Positions 35,444-46,351 of a stretch of 64,000 nt of DNA are shown in pieces (the first letter of the stretch is position 1; each line of letters begins with the position of its first letter). The stretch spans positions 26,684,643 to 26,748,642 of the forward strand of contig NC_034010.1 of assembly GCF_000346465.2 (NCBI RefSeq). Direction: 5' to 3'. Origin of the DNA: Prunus persica (lineage: Eukaryota > Streptophyta > Magnoliopsida > Rosales > Rosaceae). A model generated the notes under the pieces. The model ran no database searches and had not been told where the DNA came from. It saw only the letters and a program-made list of their open reading frames with translations. The position numbers were made by a program, and so were the translations under genes.

Positions 35444-37820
35444 ATGGCCAACAACGATCTCTTCACATCGTTAATCGCAGAAATCAAAGCCTATTCCGGC
35501 AAAGACCCTCTTCTCCCTTGGCTAAGGTACCCTTATCACCCGCATCTCTTCATCCCCATCATTTGAGATTGTATTCTTTAACCTTTTGCTTATATAATGT
35601 GGTTGCAGAGGGATTAGAAGAATGAACGACTCACTCCCACCTCACACTCTAAAGGAGAAGCTGCCTCGCTTCTTGCAGAAATGCGCACAGACTTTCGAGT
35701 CCGATCGGCGATATCGAAATGACTTACGCTACATTCGAGTTTGGTTAAAGTTGGTAACTTATCTGTCCCCTTTCTTTGTGATGATTGGTTTCTGGGACGT
35801 GTAGATTTTTCTTCATTTCTTTGTTACTGTTTGGTCAGTGAGAAAATTGAGGGAGGATGGTTTTGGAATTTTATGCAATAATTGCACAAGGATCAGTCCA
35901 GTGGAGTTGGGTAAAGATTCGGTTTTTACATTGTTTCTTTTTTGTTTGTTTTTGTGGAGTAGATGGATTTTGTAGATGATCCGAGAGCATTGTTGAGAAC
36001 AATGGAGGCTAACCAAATTGGGACAAAGCACTCTTTATTCTATCAGGCATATGCTCTCTACTATGAAAAGAACAAGAAATTTGAAGAGGCTGAAAAGATG
36101 TACCACTTGGGAGTGCAAAAGTAAGTATTCAGCATTTTGTTTATTGAGTGTATTATGATGCTCTCAGTGTCTGAAAGAAATAAAGCCATACTGGCTTTTC
36201 CTTCTATTTTGTAGCATTGGTTAAGTTGTTTAGCTAATTTGCAGCTTGGATGCCAATTTGTAATTCAAATTTATACTAGACGTCAGACATTTGGCCTATA
36301 AATGACAGTAACTTGAATTTTCAGAAGTCTAGTTGATCCTTGAGCTAAAGTGCTTTATAATTGAGATAGAACACATTTCATTTTCCCAATCGGTTTAACA
36401 TGTATTAGTTGCCGCTTTTATCAAACGAGTTGCTTTCTTTGATGCTAATGGTTTGAAATGGACTATTTGTTCCTCCCATTGCAATAGCTACTTCAAAGGT
36501 TAAAGTGGTATGTATGTCTCTGAAACTTGAACGGCTGTTGTATTTACTTCTTACAAACTGTTGAACAGGCTTGCAGAGCCCATTGGAGAGTTAGAGAAAT
36601 CGTATGAGCAGTTCCTTCGTCGCCTGGAGAGACACAGGAGACACCAAAACCAGGTAGTTTCCTTCCCTCTTTTTTCACTTGTATAGCAATTTTAGCTTCT
36701 GTTGGTCAGACTATAACCCTAGAACAATGTTCTACGGTGCCAGGAAAAGAGAACAACAAAAAGGCCTTTGTCAGATAGGAGTATCCCTCCAAGTGGAGAA
36801 AGGAACAAAGAAAATGCGTGCAGGACTGGGGCCAGGCCTATAGAACCTGAGCATGATGCAAATATAAGTAAGCATCAAGTGACTGCTAAAATAGGGTCAG
36901 ATGAATCCAGGATGTTTGGCAGTGATGATACAGTTGTGGCGAAGTTTGTAGACACCGCCATTGTTGGAAAGTCTGAAGCAGAAGATGCATGTCACCATGG
37001 ATTGGTGGATCCTACAATAAACATGAAAGAGGCCATGAGCGCCATAAATAACATGTTTCGAGAGCCTTTAGAGACAGCTCCAGTTAGTAGAAAATCACGC
37101 CAATGTCAAAGGAGGGACGATAATCTGGGCAACGAATTCAAGGTATTTGTTGATGAAAACTTGGATAATAGAGGCAAATCAGAAGATAAAACGGAAGAGT
37201 TGAGTTTGCCAGTGCTGCAGCATAGGAGAACTGTTACCCAGCAGTCTCGCCAAGAACCTTTAAACATTTTCATTGATGATAATAAAGATAGCCCTGATCA
37301 GAGTGATGTCCAAAATTCGACAGAAGATTCTACCTCACCTGCTTCACATGGAAATGTTTTTGTGTTTCCAAATCCAAAATATCTTCCAGGTGAAAGCTCT
37401 GGTGATTTGGATGTTGGAGGCTCATCTCAACCAAGGTTTAGAGAGGATACCATGGTTTGTAGGTTTGTTGGGTCTACCATTTCGGATGAGCCACAGGTGG
37501 AAAATGTTTGCCACCATGGTTTAGTAGACCCCACAATCAACTTAAAGGAAGCCATGGATGATATCAATAACATGTTTGGGAAGCCAATGGAGTTTGTAAG
37601 GAAGAGGAGAGTGAAGAAGCAGGACAAAGGAATAGATAGAAAAAATGATTTTGGTGTCTTTTCTATACTTCCTGATGATAACTTGGACCATAAACAAGAG
37701 AAGAAAATGCCAGATTTACCACGAAGATCAAGAGATGCTGATTTGTTTGAGGCCACTGTAACAACAAAGGAGGCCATGGATGAGATCAATAAGATGTTTG
37801 GAATGCCCTTGGACTTTTAG
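35444..37820 (+). CDS. BMF3: BUB1/MAD3-family spindle checkpoint protein (BMF3-like)
   Basis: Acts at kinetochores in the spindle assembly checkpoint. Exons 35444-35526, 35609-35753, 35963-36120, 36569-36653 and 36744-37820 join to 515 codons. Residues ~10-155 are the MAD3/BUB1 homology region 1, a TPR-like helical domain (YRNDLRYIRVWLKLMDFVDD, then FYQAYALYYEKNKKFEEAEK). A KEN box, the APC/C-binding motif of Mad3 proteins, is at 179-181 (GERNKENAC). There is no kinase domain. The rest is disordered, with a repeated module: CHHGLVDPTINMKEAMSAIN near 236-258, CHHGLVDPTINLKEAMDDIN near 410-430, and a C-terminal TTKEAMDEINKMFGMPLDF. The symbol follows gene order next to SAM50 as in Arabidopsis At5g05510, from memory. 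Confidence 0.9.
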
Positions 37821-38268
37821 GAACAATTTCAATTTTCAACTGCTATGTGTGTAATGCAGATTTTCGGATTTGTTGTTGTAAAATGTATTGAGTTGTGTTC
37901 CCCATTTAACCCTTGTATTTGAAATTTGGAAATCTCAGCATAAACAGGTTTGTGCCTTTTCTTTTTGTTTCTGTGTACTTTTGGTATCTTAGTTTCCAAT
38001 TTAAGTCGAAGCTGAATTATGCCTACAGTGCCATTAAGTTTGTCCCCTATTTACTTTCACTGTCAAAAGCATAGAAAAGAAATGGGCAAATGAAACATGT
38101 CATTTCGTCACTCTGCAGTACAAACCAATTTATTCAAGAAACAAAACAACTGCTGCAATGCCAATACAGTTACATTTAGAAAATAAAATTTTGAAAAAAA
38201 GAAAGAAAGTAGCAAATTCGGTTGAAATTTAGGAGGACAATTAATCAGGGAATAGCTGGTGTGCCAAA
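37821..38268. other. Convergent 3' spacer
   Basis: Holds the 3' UTRs of the checkpoint gene (+) and of the interrupted Ole e 1-domain gene (-). No gene. Confidence 0.6.
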
Positions 38269-38537
38269 TCAAGAGTGAGTATTGGAGCAATGAGAAGGAC
38301 GGAAAGCCAAAGGCCCTGCAGCATATATAACTGCCTCATAATTCCTACCCAACAATCTCTTGTTTTCGGAACGAAGAGGGGCACCATAGAGACCGTTATT
38401 GACATTACTGAGGTCACTGCAATTGGCAAGAGGAGAAGAAACTAGCTTCACATGGCACCCATGGAGTGGATGGTCCAATATAGAATGCGCCATTTTGAAG
38501 CCTTCAAGCTGAGCATAGAAGTAGCCTTTAAGGTCTG
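38269..38537 (-). pseudogene. Ole e 1-domain gene, 3' half (interrupted by retrotransposon)
   Basis: The last 87 codons of the gene whose first half is at 46352-46624, continuing in the same frame once the 7.8-kb element and one copy of GTCTG are left out. It starts LKGYFYAQLEGFKMAHSIL, contains the Cys pair in HGCHVKLVSSPLANC and ends in PSHCSNTHS before a TGA at 38269-38271. Six-Cys proteins of the pollen Ole e 1/extensin family are secreted cell-wall proteins. Without its own start this half should not be expressed from the native promoter. Confidence 0.9.
38533..38537. repeat. Target-site duplication GTCTG, left
   Basis: GTCTG directly before the 5' LTR, repeated at 46352-46356. Confidence 0.95.
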
Positions 38538-39090
38538 TGTGGGAACCTAATTAAATCAAAACCCTAGGTCAAATAATTAGGCCAATCAATTTGGGAATTA
38601 TTTGACCTAATTAGGAGTTACCTAACCTAATTGGGAATTACCTAATCAAATTGGGGGTTACTTGATCCCCAATTTAATTAGGGGTTTGGTTAAATCCATA
38701 ATCCCTAAATGCACCAACCCCACCAACCACACCAACCCCACCAACCACACCAACCTCACTAACCTCTCCAAGGCCACTATAAATACCTGGTTGCGCACAA
38801 GGATGAGGTACGCCTAAACTCTTACAAAAACTCTACAGAAGTTATCTCTCAAGAACTCTAGCCACCCCCTCTCTTTCTCTCTCTCACACAAGGCTCCGGC
38901 CACCACACACGGCTCCGGCCACCCGGTTTTCCTTGAATTACCCTACCTAACTTAGGCATCGGAGGGCCTTTGGCCAACACCCCCCGGGTGTGGTCCTTTT
39001 ACTCCGATCTGTTTTGCAGGGAGAAAGAGAGGCGGAGAAGACGAAGGAATATTGGGCGAATATTCTCCCGTGAGATTATTTGCACAAACA
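38538..39090 (+). repeat. 5' LTR of the gypsy element
   Basis: 553 bp. Contains TATAAATA at 38778-38785 as core promoter and a CCAACCCCACCAACCACA minisatellite at about 38713-38760. Confidence 0.95.
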
Positions 39091-39187
39091 AATTGGTGCT
39101 TTCATTGAGAGCGCGAGTTATACTCAACGCGTGCTCAAGGAATCCGTTCCTCCTATTTTCCAATCCGCCGAAGCCTTCCAAACAACC

Positions 39188-41773
39188 ATGGTTGGAAGCA
39201 TGAACACGAGAGGCAAAGCCGCCGCGATGGCTAGATCCGCGACGACCCAAAGCCACTCCACCCGCGATCCCGCGATCGACATGGTGGCACCGCCACCTCT
39301 CACCACCGCCGCCGAACATGGTGGAACTTTCAATCAAGGTGGACTCGTTACCACCGCCGACCTAGGGCCGGTCTTGGAACAACTCCAAGCATTCCCTCCA
39401 TTGCCTCCACGCGCGACGCACGCTCCTGCATACACCTTCAGTGAAAACCTAGCCCGTGTGCAGTTGGGCTCCGCACACTTCTCTCCTCCCGATCCACGAA
39501 GTCAAGCAGACCTTAATCTAAGAGTTGACCAGCTAGCTCAGAGAATGGACGACCAAAGCGATCTAATGAGGCAGCTCATCAACCAAATAGGCTTTGCTCA
39601 AAACCTTGGCCTTGGACAACCGGGCGAGGAGAGAAGGATGGACGAACGCGCCGGCAGACGACTCGACGTCCGTGCCCGCTTGGGCCCGCAGGGAAATGTA
39701 CATCAAAGGCTAGGCCCCCAAGGAAGTCAGCTAAACAACCATCGCAACGAGGATCGCGAAGAAAGGCGCTCAGCTGTCAACTCACAGAGAAGCGCTCTCG
39801 AAAGGCTAGGCCCCCAGGGAGGCCAGTTGGACAACCCTCACAATGAGGACCATGAGGAAAGACGCTCTGTTACTCACTCTCGAAGAACTAATTCTCGTCG
39901 ACAAGCTACAGAGAATCTCTCGCAGGCGCAGTCCACCAACACTCCAACTAGGCAGCCCAGGCGAGAAGGTCGGCCCTCGGAGGACAACGAGGAAGTCAGT
40001 CAATATCGTGGAGGTCGCCAACTTAACCAACCAGCAATGTGCGCAGAAGACGTTGAGAAGCTCGTGAATGACCGACTTCGAGACTTGAAGACCGGAGGAA
40101 ACTTCGAGGATTCACTACGTAAGGAGATGGACCAGGTGAGCTCTACGCCTTTCACCCTCGATATCGAGCAGGCCGCTCACCCGAAGCGATTCTCGACACC
40201 CTCATTCATACACTTCAAAGGGGATTCTGATCCCGAGAGCCACTTAAAACACTTCAAAAGTGTTATGATCCTCCACCAGGCTGACGACGCGCTAATGTGC
40301 AAAGTATTTACGATAACCTTGCGAGGGGCAGCCCAAGACTGGTTCCACACCCTACCATCCAGGTCGATCAGCAGCTTCAAAGAGCTAGCTTACGTCTTCA
40401 CCAAAGAATACACCTCTTACCGGACAATCAAGAAGAACCCTGACCACCTGTACAACCTGCGCAAGAAGTCTGACGAATCCCTTCGAGATTACATCAAGAG
40501 ATTCAAGGCAGAAAAGGCGAACATTGTAGGATGTGACGACCGAATCGCGTCCTCCGCTTTCAAGAAAGGTCTTCCAGCTAAGCACGACTTGTACCGCGAG
40601 CTGACTATCACTCCCAGCCAGACTCTGGCAGAGGTCTACGCGACTGCGGAACGCTACGCGCTCTGGGACGACGATCGAATCGCCGCAAAGAAGTCTACAA
40701 AGCAGGAAGATCAGCCAACTAAGCGGGCAGGCCAAAAAGGCGACGGATTTAACAACCGAAACAAAGACAAGCGCAGGTCGCACTCACAAGGGGAGGCTAC
40801 GGCAGGAGAGAACTACACCAAGTTCACCATCCCCATACATCAAATCTTAGCCCAAGTGAAGAACAAACCTTGGGTAAGAAGACCACCGCCCTTGAAGGGA
40901 GATCCGGACAAGAGGGACACTAGCAAATACTGTGCCTTCCATGGAACGCACGGACACACGACGAACAACTGCTTCGCGTGGAAAGCGCATCTTGAAGAAC
41001 TCGTGAGAGAAGGCCACTGCACTGAATTTGTTGCGAAGCAGGCCATCCAACGGATTGAAGATCGAGACACCGCTAAGGAGCCGCCTCAGAAGGTCATAAG
41101 GATTAACACAATCCTAGCCGACTCCGAGGAGTCTGGGCTGACCAGCAAGGAAAAGAAGAAGAAGATCAAACAGGCCACTGTGATATCCCAAGTCTCGACT
41201 GACCTTCCACTAGCAGGAGACGATCCTATGATCGGCTTCCAAAAGAAAGATCTGATCGGCCTCGACACGCCGCATAACGACGCCCTTGTCATCAGCATTC
41301 AAATCGCTCAGGCCATGGTCGACCGAATCCATGCAGATGAAGGCAGCGCAGCCAATATCCTACAACTGGCGGTCATCCAACAGATGGGCTTGGAGACAAA
41401 GATCAACAAGTTAGCTAGATCGCTGACTGGCTTTAATGGTGCAACAACGGTTACCGTGGGCACAATAGACCTCGACGTCTACTCCCCACCTGTGGTCAGC
41501 TTGCAAACATTCATGGTCATCAATGAGGTCTCACCCTACAACGGCATCCTAGGCAGACCATGGATTGGCAAGATCAATGCCATCACCTCCGCCACGCATC
41601 AGAAAATTCGGTACCCAATCCCTGGGGGAGGTGTCGGCCAAATCAACAGCGATCAAGCAATGGCGAGGAAATGTTCCGCCCAAGGGCTGAAGAAAGGCAA
41701 ACAAGCACAGTTTCTCCCTGTGAGCCAGGCGGATCTGGAGGAGGTTGAGCAACCGAATCTTGCTATCTTATAG
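39188..41773 (+). CDS. Gag-protease polyprotein of the gypsy element
   Basis: First ATG after the primer site gives 861 codons to a TAG at 41771. Residues 1-330 are low complexity with a repeated RLGPQG motif (three times). The retrotransposon gag domain lies at ~360-560 (FKGDSDPESHLKHFKSVMIL, GAAQDWFHTLP, LRDYIKRFKAEKANI). A CHHC-type zinc-binding stretch is near 580-600 (KYCAFHGTHGHTTNNC). A retropepsin-like region follows near 690-800, with ADEGSAANILQL where family members have DEGSSADI. The end is GILGRPWIGKINAITS. The stop codon is followed by CAATCA in the same frame, and the linker to reverse transcriptase continues in that frame. Gag itself appears intact. Confidence 0.88.
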   Translation: MVGSMNTRGKAAAMARSATTQSHSTRDPAIDMVAPPPLTTAAEHGGTFNQGGLVTTADLGPVLEQLQAFPPLPPRATHAPAYTFSENLARVQLGSAHFSPPDPRSQADLNLRVDQLAQRMDDQSDLMRQLINQIGFAQNLGLGQPGEERRMDERAGRRLDVRARLGPQGNVHQRLGPQGSQLNNHRNEDREERRSAVNSQRSALERLGPQGGQLDNPHNEDHEERRSVTHSRRTNSRRQATENLSQAQSTNTPTRQPRREGRPSEDNEEVSQYRGGRQLNQPAMCAEDVEKLVNDRLRDLKTGGNFEDSLRKEMDQVSSTPFTLDIEQAAHPKRFSTPSFIHFKGDSDPESHLKHFKSVMILHQADDALMCKVFTITLRGAAQDWFHTLPSRSISSFKELAYVFTKEYTSYRTIKKNPDHLYNLRKKSDESLRDYIKRFKAEKANIVGCDDRIASSAFKKGLPAKHDLYRELTITPSQTLAEVYATAERYALWDDDRIAAKKSTKQEDQPTKRAGQKGDGFNNRNKDKRRSHSQGEATAGENYTKFTIPIHQILAQVKNKPWVRRPPPLKGDPDKRDTSKYCAFHGTHGHTTNNCFAWKAHLEELVREGHCTEFVAKQAIQRIEDRDTAKEPPQKVIRINTILADSEESGLTSKEKKKKIKQATVISQVSTDLPLAGDDPMIGFQKKDLIGLDTPHNDALVISIQIAQAMVDRIHADEGSAANILQLAVIQQMGLETKINKLARSLTGFNGATTVTVGTIDLDVYSPPVVSLQTFMVINEVSPYNGILGRPWIGKINAITSATHQKIRYPIPGGGVGQINSDQAMARKCSAQGLKKGKQAQFLPVSQADLEEVEQPNLAIL

Positions 41774-43607
41774 CAATCAAAGCGTCAGGACCAAGCCGAG
41801 GAAATCCGTCCAGAGGCCTTTCCGGAAGAAGGATGGAAACCCGAGGAGGACGTCGAGTTAATACTCTTGGATCCTGACCAGCCAGACAAGAAAGCGCGGA
41901 TCGGCTCGCGCTTAAGCCCAGAAGAGAAGGTGGAGCTTACCACACTCCTCCAGAGCAACAGACATGTTCGCATGGTCGCCATCAGACATGCCTGGCATCG
42001 ACCCAAAAATCATATGTCATCGACTCCACGTCAACCCCGCGTGCAAGCCAGTGGCGCAGAAGAGACGCAACTTCGCACCCGAGCGAGTCGCTATCATCGA
42101 AGCCGAGATTGACAAACTCCTAGCTGCCGGCTTCATCGAAGAGGTCTCCTACTCAGAATGGCTTGCCAACATTGTCTTGGTGGCAAAACAAGAAAAGGGC
42201 AAATGGAGAGTTTGCATCGACTACACAGACCTCAACAAGGCATGCCCTAAAGACAACTTCCCATTGCCGAGAATCGACCAACTCGTGGTTTCCACTTCTG
42301 GCAATCAGCTGCTCAGCTTCATGGACGCCTACTCCGGCTATAACCAAATCCTGATGCACGAGGATGACAAGGCGAAAACTTCTTTCATCATCGAGAGAGG
42401 TACCTACTGCTACAAGGTCATGCCCTTTGGGCTGAAGAACGCCGGAGCAACCTATCAAAGGCTTGTAAATAAAATCTTCAAGGAACAGATCGGCAAAACT
42501 ATGGAGGTCTACGTGGATGACATGCTGGTCAAAGCCCCAAAACGTGCAGATCACATTGGAAATCTTGCTGAGTCATTCAGTTTGCTCCGCCAGTATCGCA
42601 TGAAGTTGAATCCAAGTAAATGCACGTTTGGTGTATCCTCCGGCCGATTCTTAGGATACCTAGTCACGCAACAAGGTATCGAGGCACACCCACGTCAAAT
42701 CAAAGCCATTCTCGAGATGAAATCGCCCTCCACGGTGAAGGAAATACAAAGTCTGACGGGCAGAGCAGCGGCCCTCAACCGATTCCTCTCGAGATCAACT
42801 GACAAGTGCAGACCATTCTTCAAAGCTTTGAAGAAAGGACAAAGAGACAAATGGGACGAGGAGTGCGAAGTAGCTTTCCAGAGTCTGAAGACTTACCTCA
42901 CCTCACCTCCTCTGCTCTCAAAGCCAGTCCCTGGTGAGGACTTGTTTGTATACCTGGCAGTGTCCAACTCAGCTATCAGTTCAGCTCTCATCCGAGAAGA
43001 GCTGGGGGCCCAACATCCGGTATTCTACACGTCAAAAGCTCTCCTCAATGCAGAAACTCGCTACCCGAAGTTGGAGAAACTTATTTTGGCTCTTGTAGTT
43101 TCTGGGAGAAAGCTGCGACCCTACTACCAAGCTCATCGAGTCATCGTCATGACCGACTTTCCTTTGAGATCAATCCTCCACAGCCCTGATGCTTCTCAGC
43201 GACTCATGAAGTGGGCTATAGAGCTAAGCCAATATGACCTCCTCTACCGGCCAAAAACTGCAATAAAAGCCCAGGCTTTAGCAGACTTCGTCGTAGAATT
43301 CACCCCGTCAGTCGAAAAGGAGAAGTTGGTCAACCAAAAGAAGGAAAGTTCAGAAGCAGACGAGACCTCCGCAGAACCTAGCCAACCCAGAGACATGTGG
43401 CAGTTGCGCGTAGACGGAGCGTCGAATCAAAAAGGAGCTGGAGCAGGGGTCGTCATCACCACTCCGGATGGAACCCTGTTGGAGCAAGCTATTACGCTTG
43501 GCTTCCTAGCCTCGAACAACGAGGCAGAATACGAGGTGTTGCTCGTCGGCCTACGCTTGGCAAAAGAGCTCGCAATCAAAAAGCTAGCCATCTACTCAGA
43601 CTCATAA
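41774..43607 (+). pseudogene. Reverse transcriptase / RNase H region of the gypsy element, frame-broken
   Basis: The linker after the TAG continues the gag frame to about 41965. The reverse transcriptase then proceeds in another frame (offset at CATGTTCGCATGG), which needs a 2-base loss or a +1 shift to explain. RT motifs are intact: KWRVCIDYTDLNKACPKD, MPFGLKNAGATYQR and the catalytic YVDDM near 42510-42525. A first RNase H follows (DLFVYLAVSNSAISSALI), then an archaeal-type RNase H (LRVDGASNQKGAGAGVVI, NNEAEYEVLLVGL). It stops at SDS-TAA (43605), where relatives have Gln, a one-base change from CAA. Described here only as a broken element gene. Confidence 0.88.
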
Positions 43608-44460
43608 TTGATCACGAATCAAGCCTCAGGTGAATACATGGCAAAGCACCCAAGGATGATCTTGTACCTTGACAAAGTCCAAGAGCTGTTAAAGGCATTT
43701 CCCACCTTCACCATCCAACAAGTGCCCCGGGCAGAGAACGTTCATGCAGACGCACTGGCAAGCCTAGGATCAGCGCTGGATACCCAGTTCAGACGCTCCA
43801 TCCCGGTCGAACACCTTGACCGACCAAGCATTGAAGAAACAGAGCTAATCGATACCATGCAGATTGACGAGGACCCCAGTTGGCAAGACCCCATCATCGA
43901 CTATTTGACGAATGGAAACCTGCCAACGGAGAAGTCCGAAGCTAGAAAGATCCAGCAGAAGGCCGCGAGATACTACATGCACGGCAACAAGCTCATCCTC
44001 AGATCATACTCCAGCCCTCATCTCACCTGCATAAAGTACCCTCAAACACTTGAGGTTCTCTGCAAAATCCACGACGGCGAGTGTGGCAACCACTCTGGGG
44101 GCAGGTCACTCGCCCAGAAAGCTCTAAACATAGGCTACTTCTGGCCTACCATGCGTCACGACTCCGCTGAATATGTCAAGAAGTGTGATCGCTGTCAGCG
44201 ATACAAGCCGATCCCTAACCTGCCTACCGAAGTCTATCATCCGCAAAATAGTCCATGGCTGTTTATGCCATGGGCCATCGACCTAGTGGGTCCCTTGCCA
44301 CCAGCGCCCGCCAAGAAAGAAATGATGATCGTCGCCACCGACTACTTTACTAAATGGATCGAGGCCGAAACTCTATCCTCTACTAAAGAAGCCGATGTGG
44401 AGCGATTCATCAGGAAAAACATCATCTGCCGGTTTGGCTGCCCACAAAACACAACATTTG
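43608..44460 (+). pseudogene. Truncated integrase of the gypsy element
   Basis: Same frame as the RNase H, past the premature TAA. The end of the archaeal-type RNase H (PRAENVHADALASLGSAL) is followed by the integrase zinc-binding H-H-C-C (HDGECGNH, CDRCQRYKP) and the start of the catalytic core (WAIDLVGPLPP, the first catalytic Asp). After CRFGCPQN at about 44450 the sequence turns into tandem repeats, so the second Asp and the Glu of the DDE triad are missing. The element cannot make a working integrase. Confidence 0.88.
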
Positions 44461-45005
44461 CCCATAAGCAGCGTCCTTCGGGAGACGCAGGGTACGCCAG
44501 GAATTTCCTAAGGGAGATATCCAGGTTCCTATCCGTTTTCTAAGGGAGGCAGGATAGTCACACAGTTGCCCATAAGGAGCGTCCTAAGGGAGACGCAGGG
44601 CGACGACTAAAAGCGTCCGTTTGGAGACGCAGCCCGCTAAAAAAGCGTCCTAAGGGAGACGCAGGGTGCGCCAGGAGTTTCTTAAAAGGGGGTCGCCATG
44701 CTTCCTGCGGGAAATATCCAGGTTCCTATCCGTTTCCTAAGGGAGGCAGGATAGTCACACAGTTGCCCATAAGGAGCGTCCTAAGGGAGACGCAGGGTAA
44801 CGACAAAACGCGTCCGTTTGGAGACGTAGCCCGCTAAAAAAGCGTCCTAAGGGAGACGCAGGGTGCGCCAGGAATTTCTTAAAAGGAGGTCTCCATGCTT
44901 CCTGCGGGAAATATCCAGGTTCCTATCCATTTCCTAAGGGAGGCAGGATAATCATGTAGTTGCCCATAAGTAGCGTCCTACGGGAGACGCAGGGCGACGA
45001 CCAAG
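44460..45005. repeat. ~198-bp tandem repeat in the 3' region of the gypsy element
   Basis: Nearly three units, recognised by TTGCCCATAAGGAGCGTCCT at about 44563, 44761 and 44960. Each contains smaller echoes of GCGTCCTAAGGGAGACGCAG. Non-coding. Confidence 0.9.
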
Positions 45006-45620
45006 GCATCCTACGGGATGTGCAGAATACACCCGGAGTCTCTCAAGGGGGACCCTGGTGTTGGCCAACTTCCTAAGGGGAATCATCATACGGGATGAGC
45101 AGAACACACCCGGAGTCTCTCAAGGGGGACCCTGGTCCTTGCCAACTTCCTAAGGGGAGTCATCTTAGGGGATGTGCAGAACACACCCGGAGTCCCTCAA
45201 GGGGGACCCTGGTGCTCGCCAACTTCCTAAGGGAAATCATCCTACGGGATGTGCAGAACACACCCGGAGTCCCTCAAGGGGGACCCTGGTGCTCGCCAAC
45301 TTCCTAAGGGGAATCATCCTACGGGATGTGCAGAACACACCCGGAGTCCCTTAAGGGGGACCCTGGTCCTCGCCAACTTCCTAAGGGGAATCATCCTACG
45401 GGATCCTACGGGATGTGCAGAACACCCCCGGAGTCCCTCAAGGGGGACCCTGGTGCTCGCCAACTTCCTAAGGGGAATCATCCTACGGGATGTGCAGAAC
45501 ACACCTGGAGTCTCTCAAGGGGGACCCCGGTGCTCGCCAACTTCCTAAGAGGAATCATCCTACGGGATATGCAGTGCATGCCCGGAGTCCTTCAAGGGGG
45601 ACCCTGGTACTCACAAATCT
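45006..45620. repeat. 77-bp tandem repeat array in the gypsy element
   Basis: Eight units led by CCTACGGGATGTGCAGAACA and containing CAAGGGGGACCCTGG, with steps of 77 bp (for example 45172, 45249, 45326). One unit has an 8-bp internal repeat of CCTACGGGAT. Because 77 is not a multiple of three, open frames pass through in several phases; none is taken as a gene. Confidence 0.93.
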
Positions 45621-45798
45621 CTAAAGGATGACGTGCAATCAAAACATAGGCTGGTTACTCAAGCAGTTCACAAGTCAAACACCTCCTCTACTCGGAAGCC
45701 CAAGTCCACGAAGGAAGCCCAGTTACAGCTGGACAGCCCAACGGATAATTTACATCTCCTACATGCCACTACGCGCCACGCAGAAGCTGGGGGACATT

Positions 45799-46351
45799 TG
45801 TGGGAACCTAATTAAATCAAAACCCTAGGTCAAATAATTAGGCCAATCAATTTGGGAATTATTTGACCTAATTAGGAGTTACCTAACCTAATTGGGAATT
45901 ACCTAATCAAATTGGGGGTTACTTGATCCCCAATTTAATTAGGGGTTTGGTTAAATCCATAATCCCTAAATGCACCAACCCCACCAACCACACCAACCCC
46001 ACCAACCACACCAACCTCACTAACCTCTCCAAGGCCACTATAAATACCTGGTTGCGCACAAGGATGAGGTACGCCTAAACTCTTACAAAAACTCTACAGA
46101 AGTTATCTCTCAAGAACTCTAGCCACCCCCTCTCTTTCTCTCTCTCACACAAGGCTCCGGCCACCACACACGGCTCCGGCCACCCGGTTTTCCTTGAATT
46201 ACCCTACCTAACTTAGGCATCGGAGGGCCTTTGGCCAACACCCCCCGGGTGTGGTCCTTTTACTCCGATCTGTTTTGCAGGGAGAAAGAGAGGCGGAGAA
46301 GACGAAGGAATATTGGGCGAATATTCTCCCGTGAGATTATTTGCACAAACA
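45799..46351 (+). repeat. 3' LTR of the gypsy element
   Basis: 553 bp, reads identical to the 5' LTR. Its TATAAATA (about 46039-46046) points toward the antisense strand of the interrupted gene's first half. Confidence 0.95.

Larger units (their letters stand above)
38538..46351 (+). mobile_element. Ty3/gypsy (Tat-like) LTR retrotransposon, 7.8 kb, recent and defective
   Basis: 553-bp LTRs (38538-39090 and 45799-46351) read identical by eye, with TG...CA ends and a GTCTG target duplication. A TGG-starting primer site follows the 5' LTR (TGGTGCTTTCATTGAGAG from 39093), and a purine tract AGAAGCTGGGGGACA precedes the 3' LTR. The order is gag, protease-like, reverse transcriptase, RNase H, a second archaeal-type RNase H, integrase. 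The dual RNase H is the mark of the Tat lineage. Coding is broken by an in-frame TAG (41771), a frame change (~41966), a TAA (43605) and loss of the integrase core, replaced by tandem repeats. It splits an Ole e 1-domain gene. Confidence 0.95.

Noticed and set aside
45006..45620. Regular direct repeats that look like a CRISPR array
   Set aside because: The repeats are contiguous with no unique spacers, in a plant retrotransposon.
45095..45631. Several overlapping open frames encoding repeated peptides
   Set aside because: They arise because the 77-bp tandem repeat lacks stops in several phases. No start context or domain is present, and they lie in an untranslated part of the retrotransposon.
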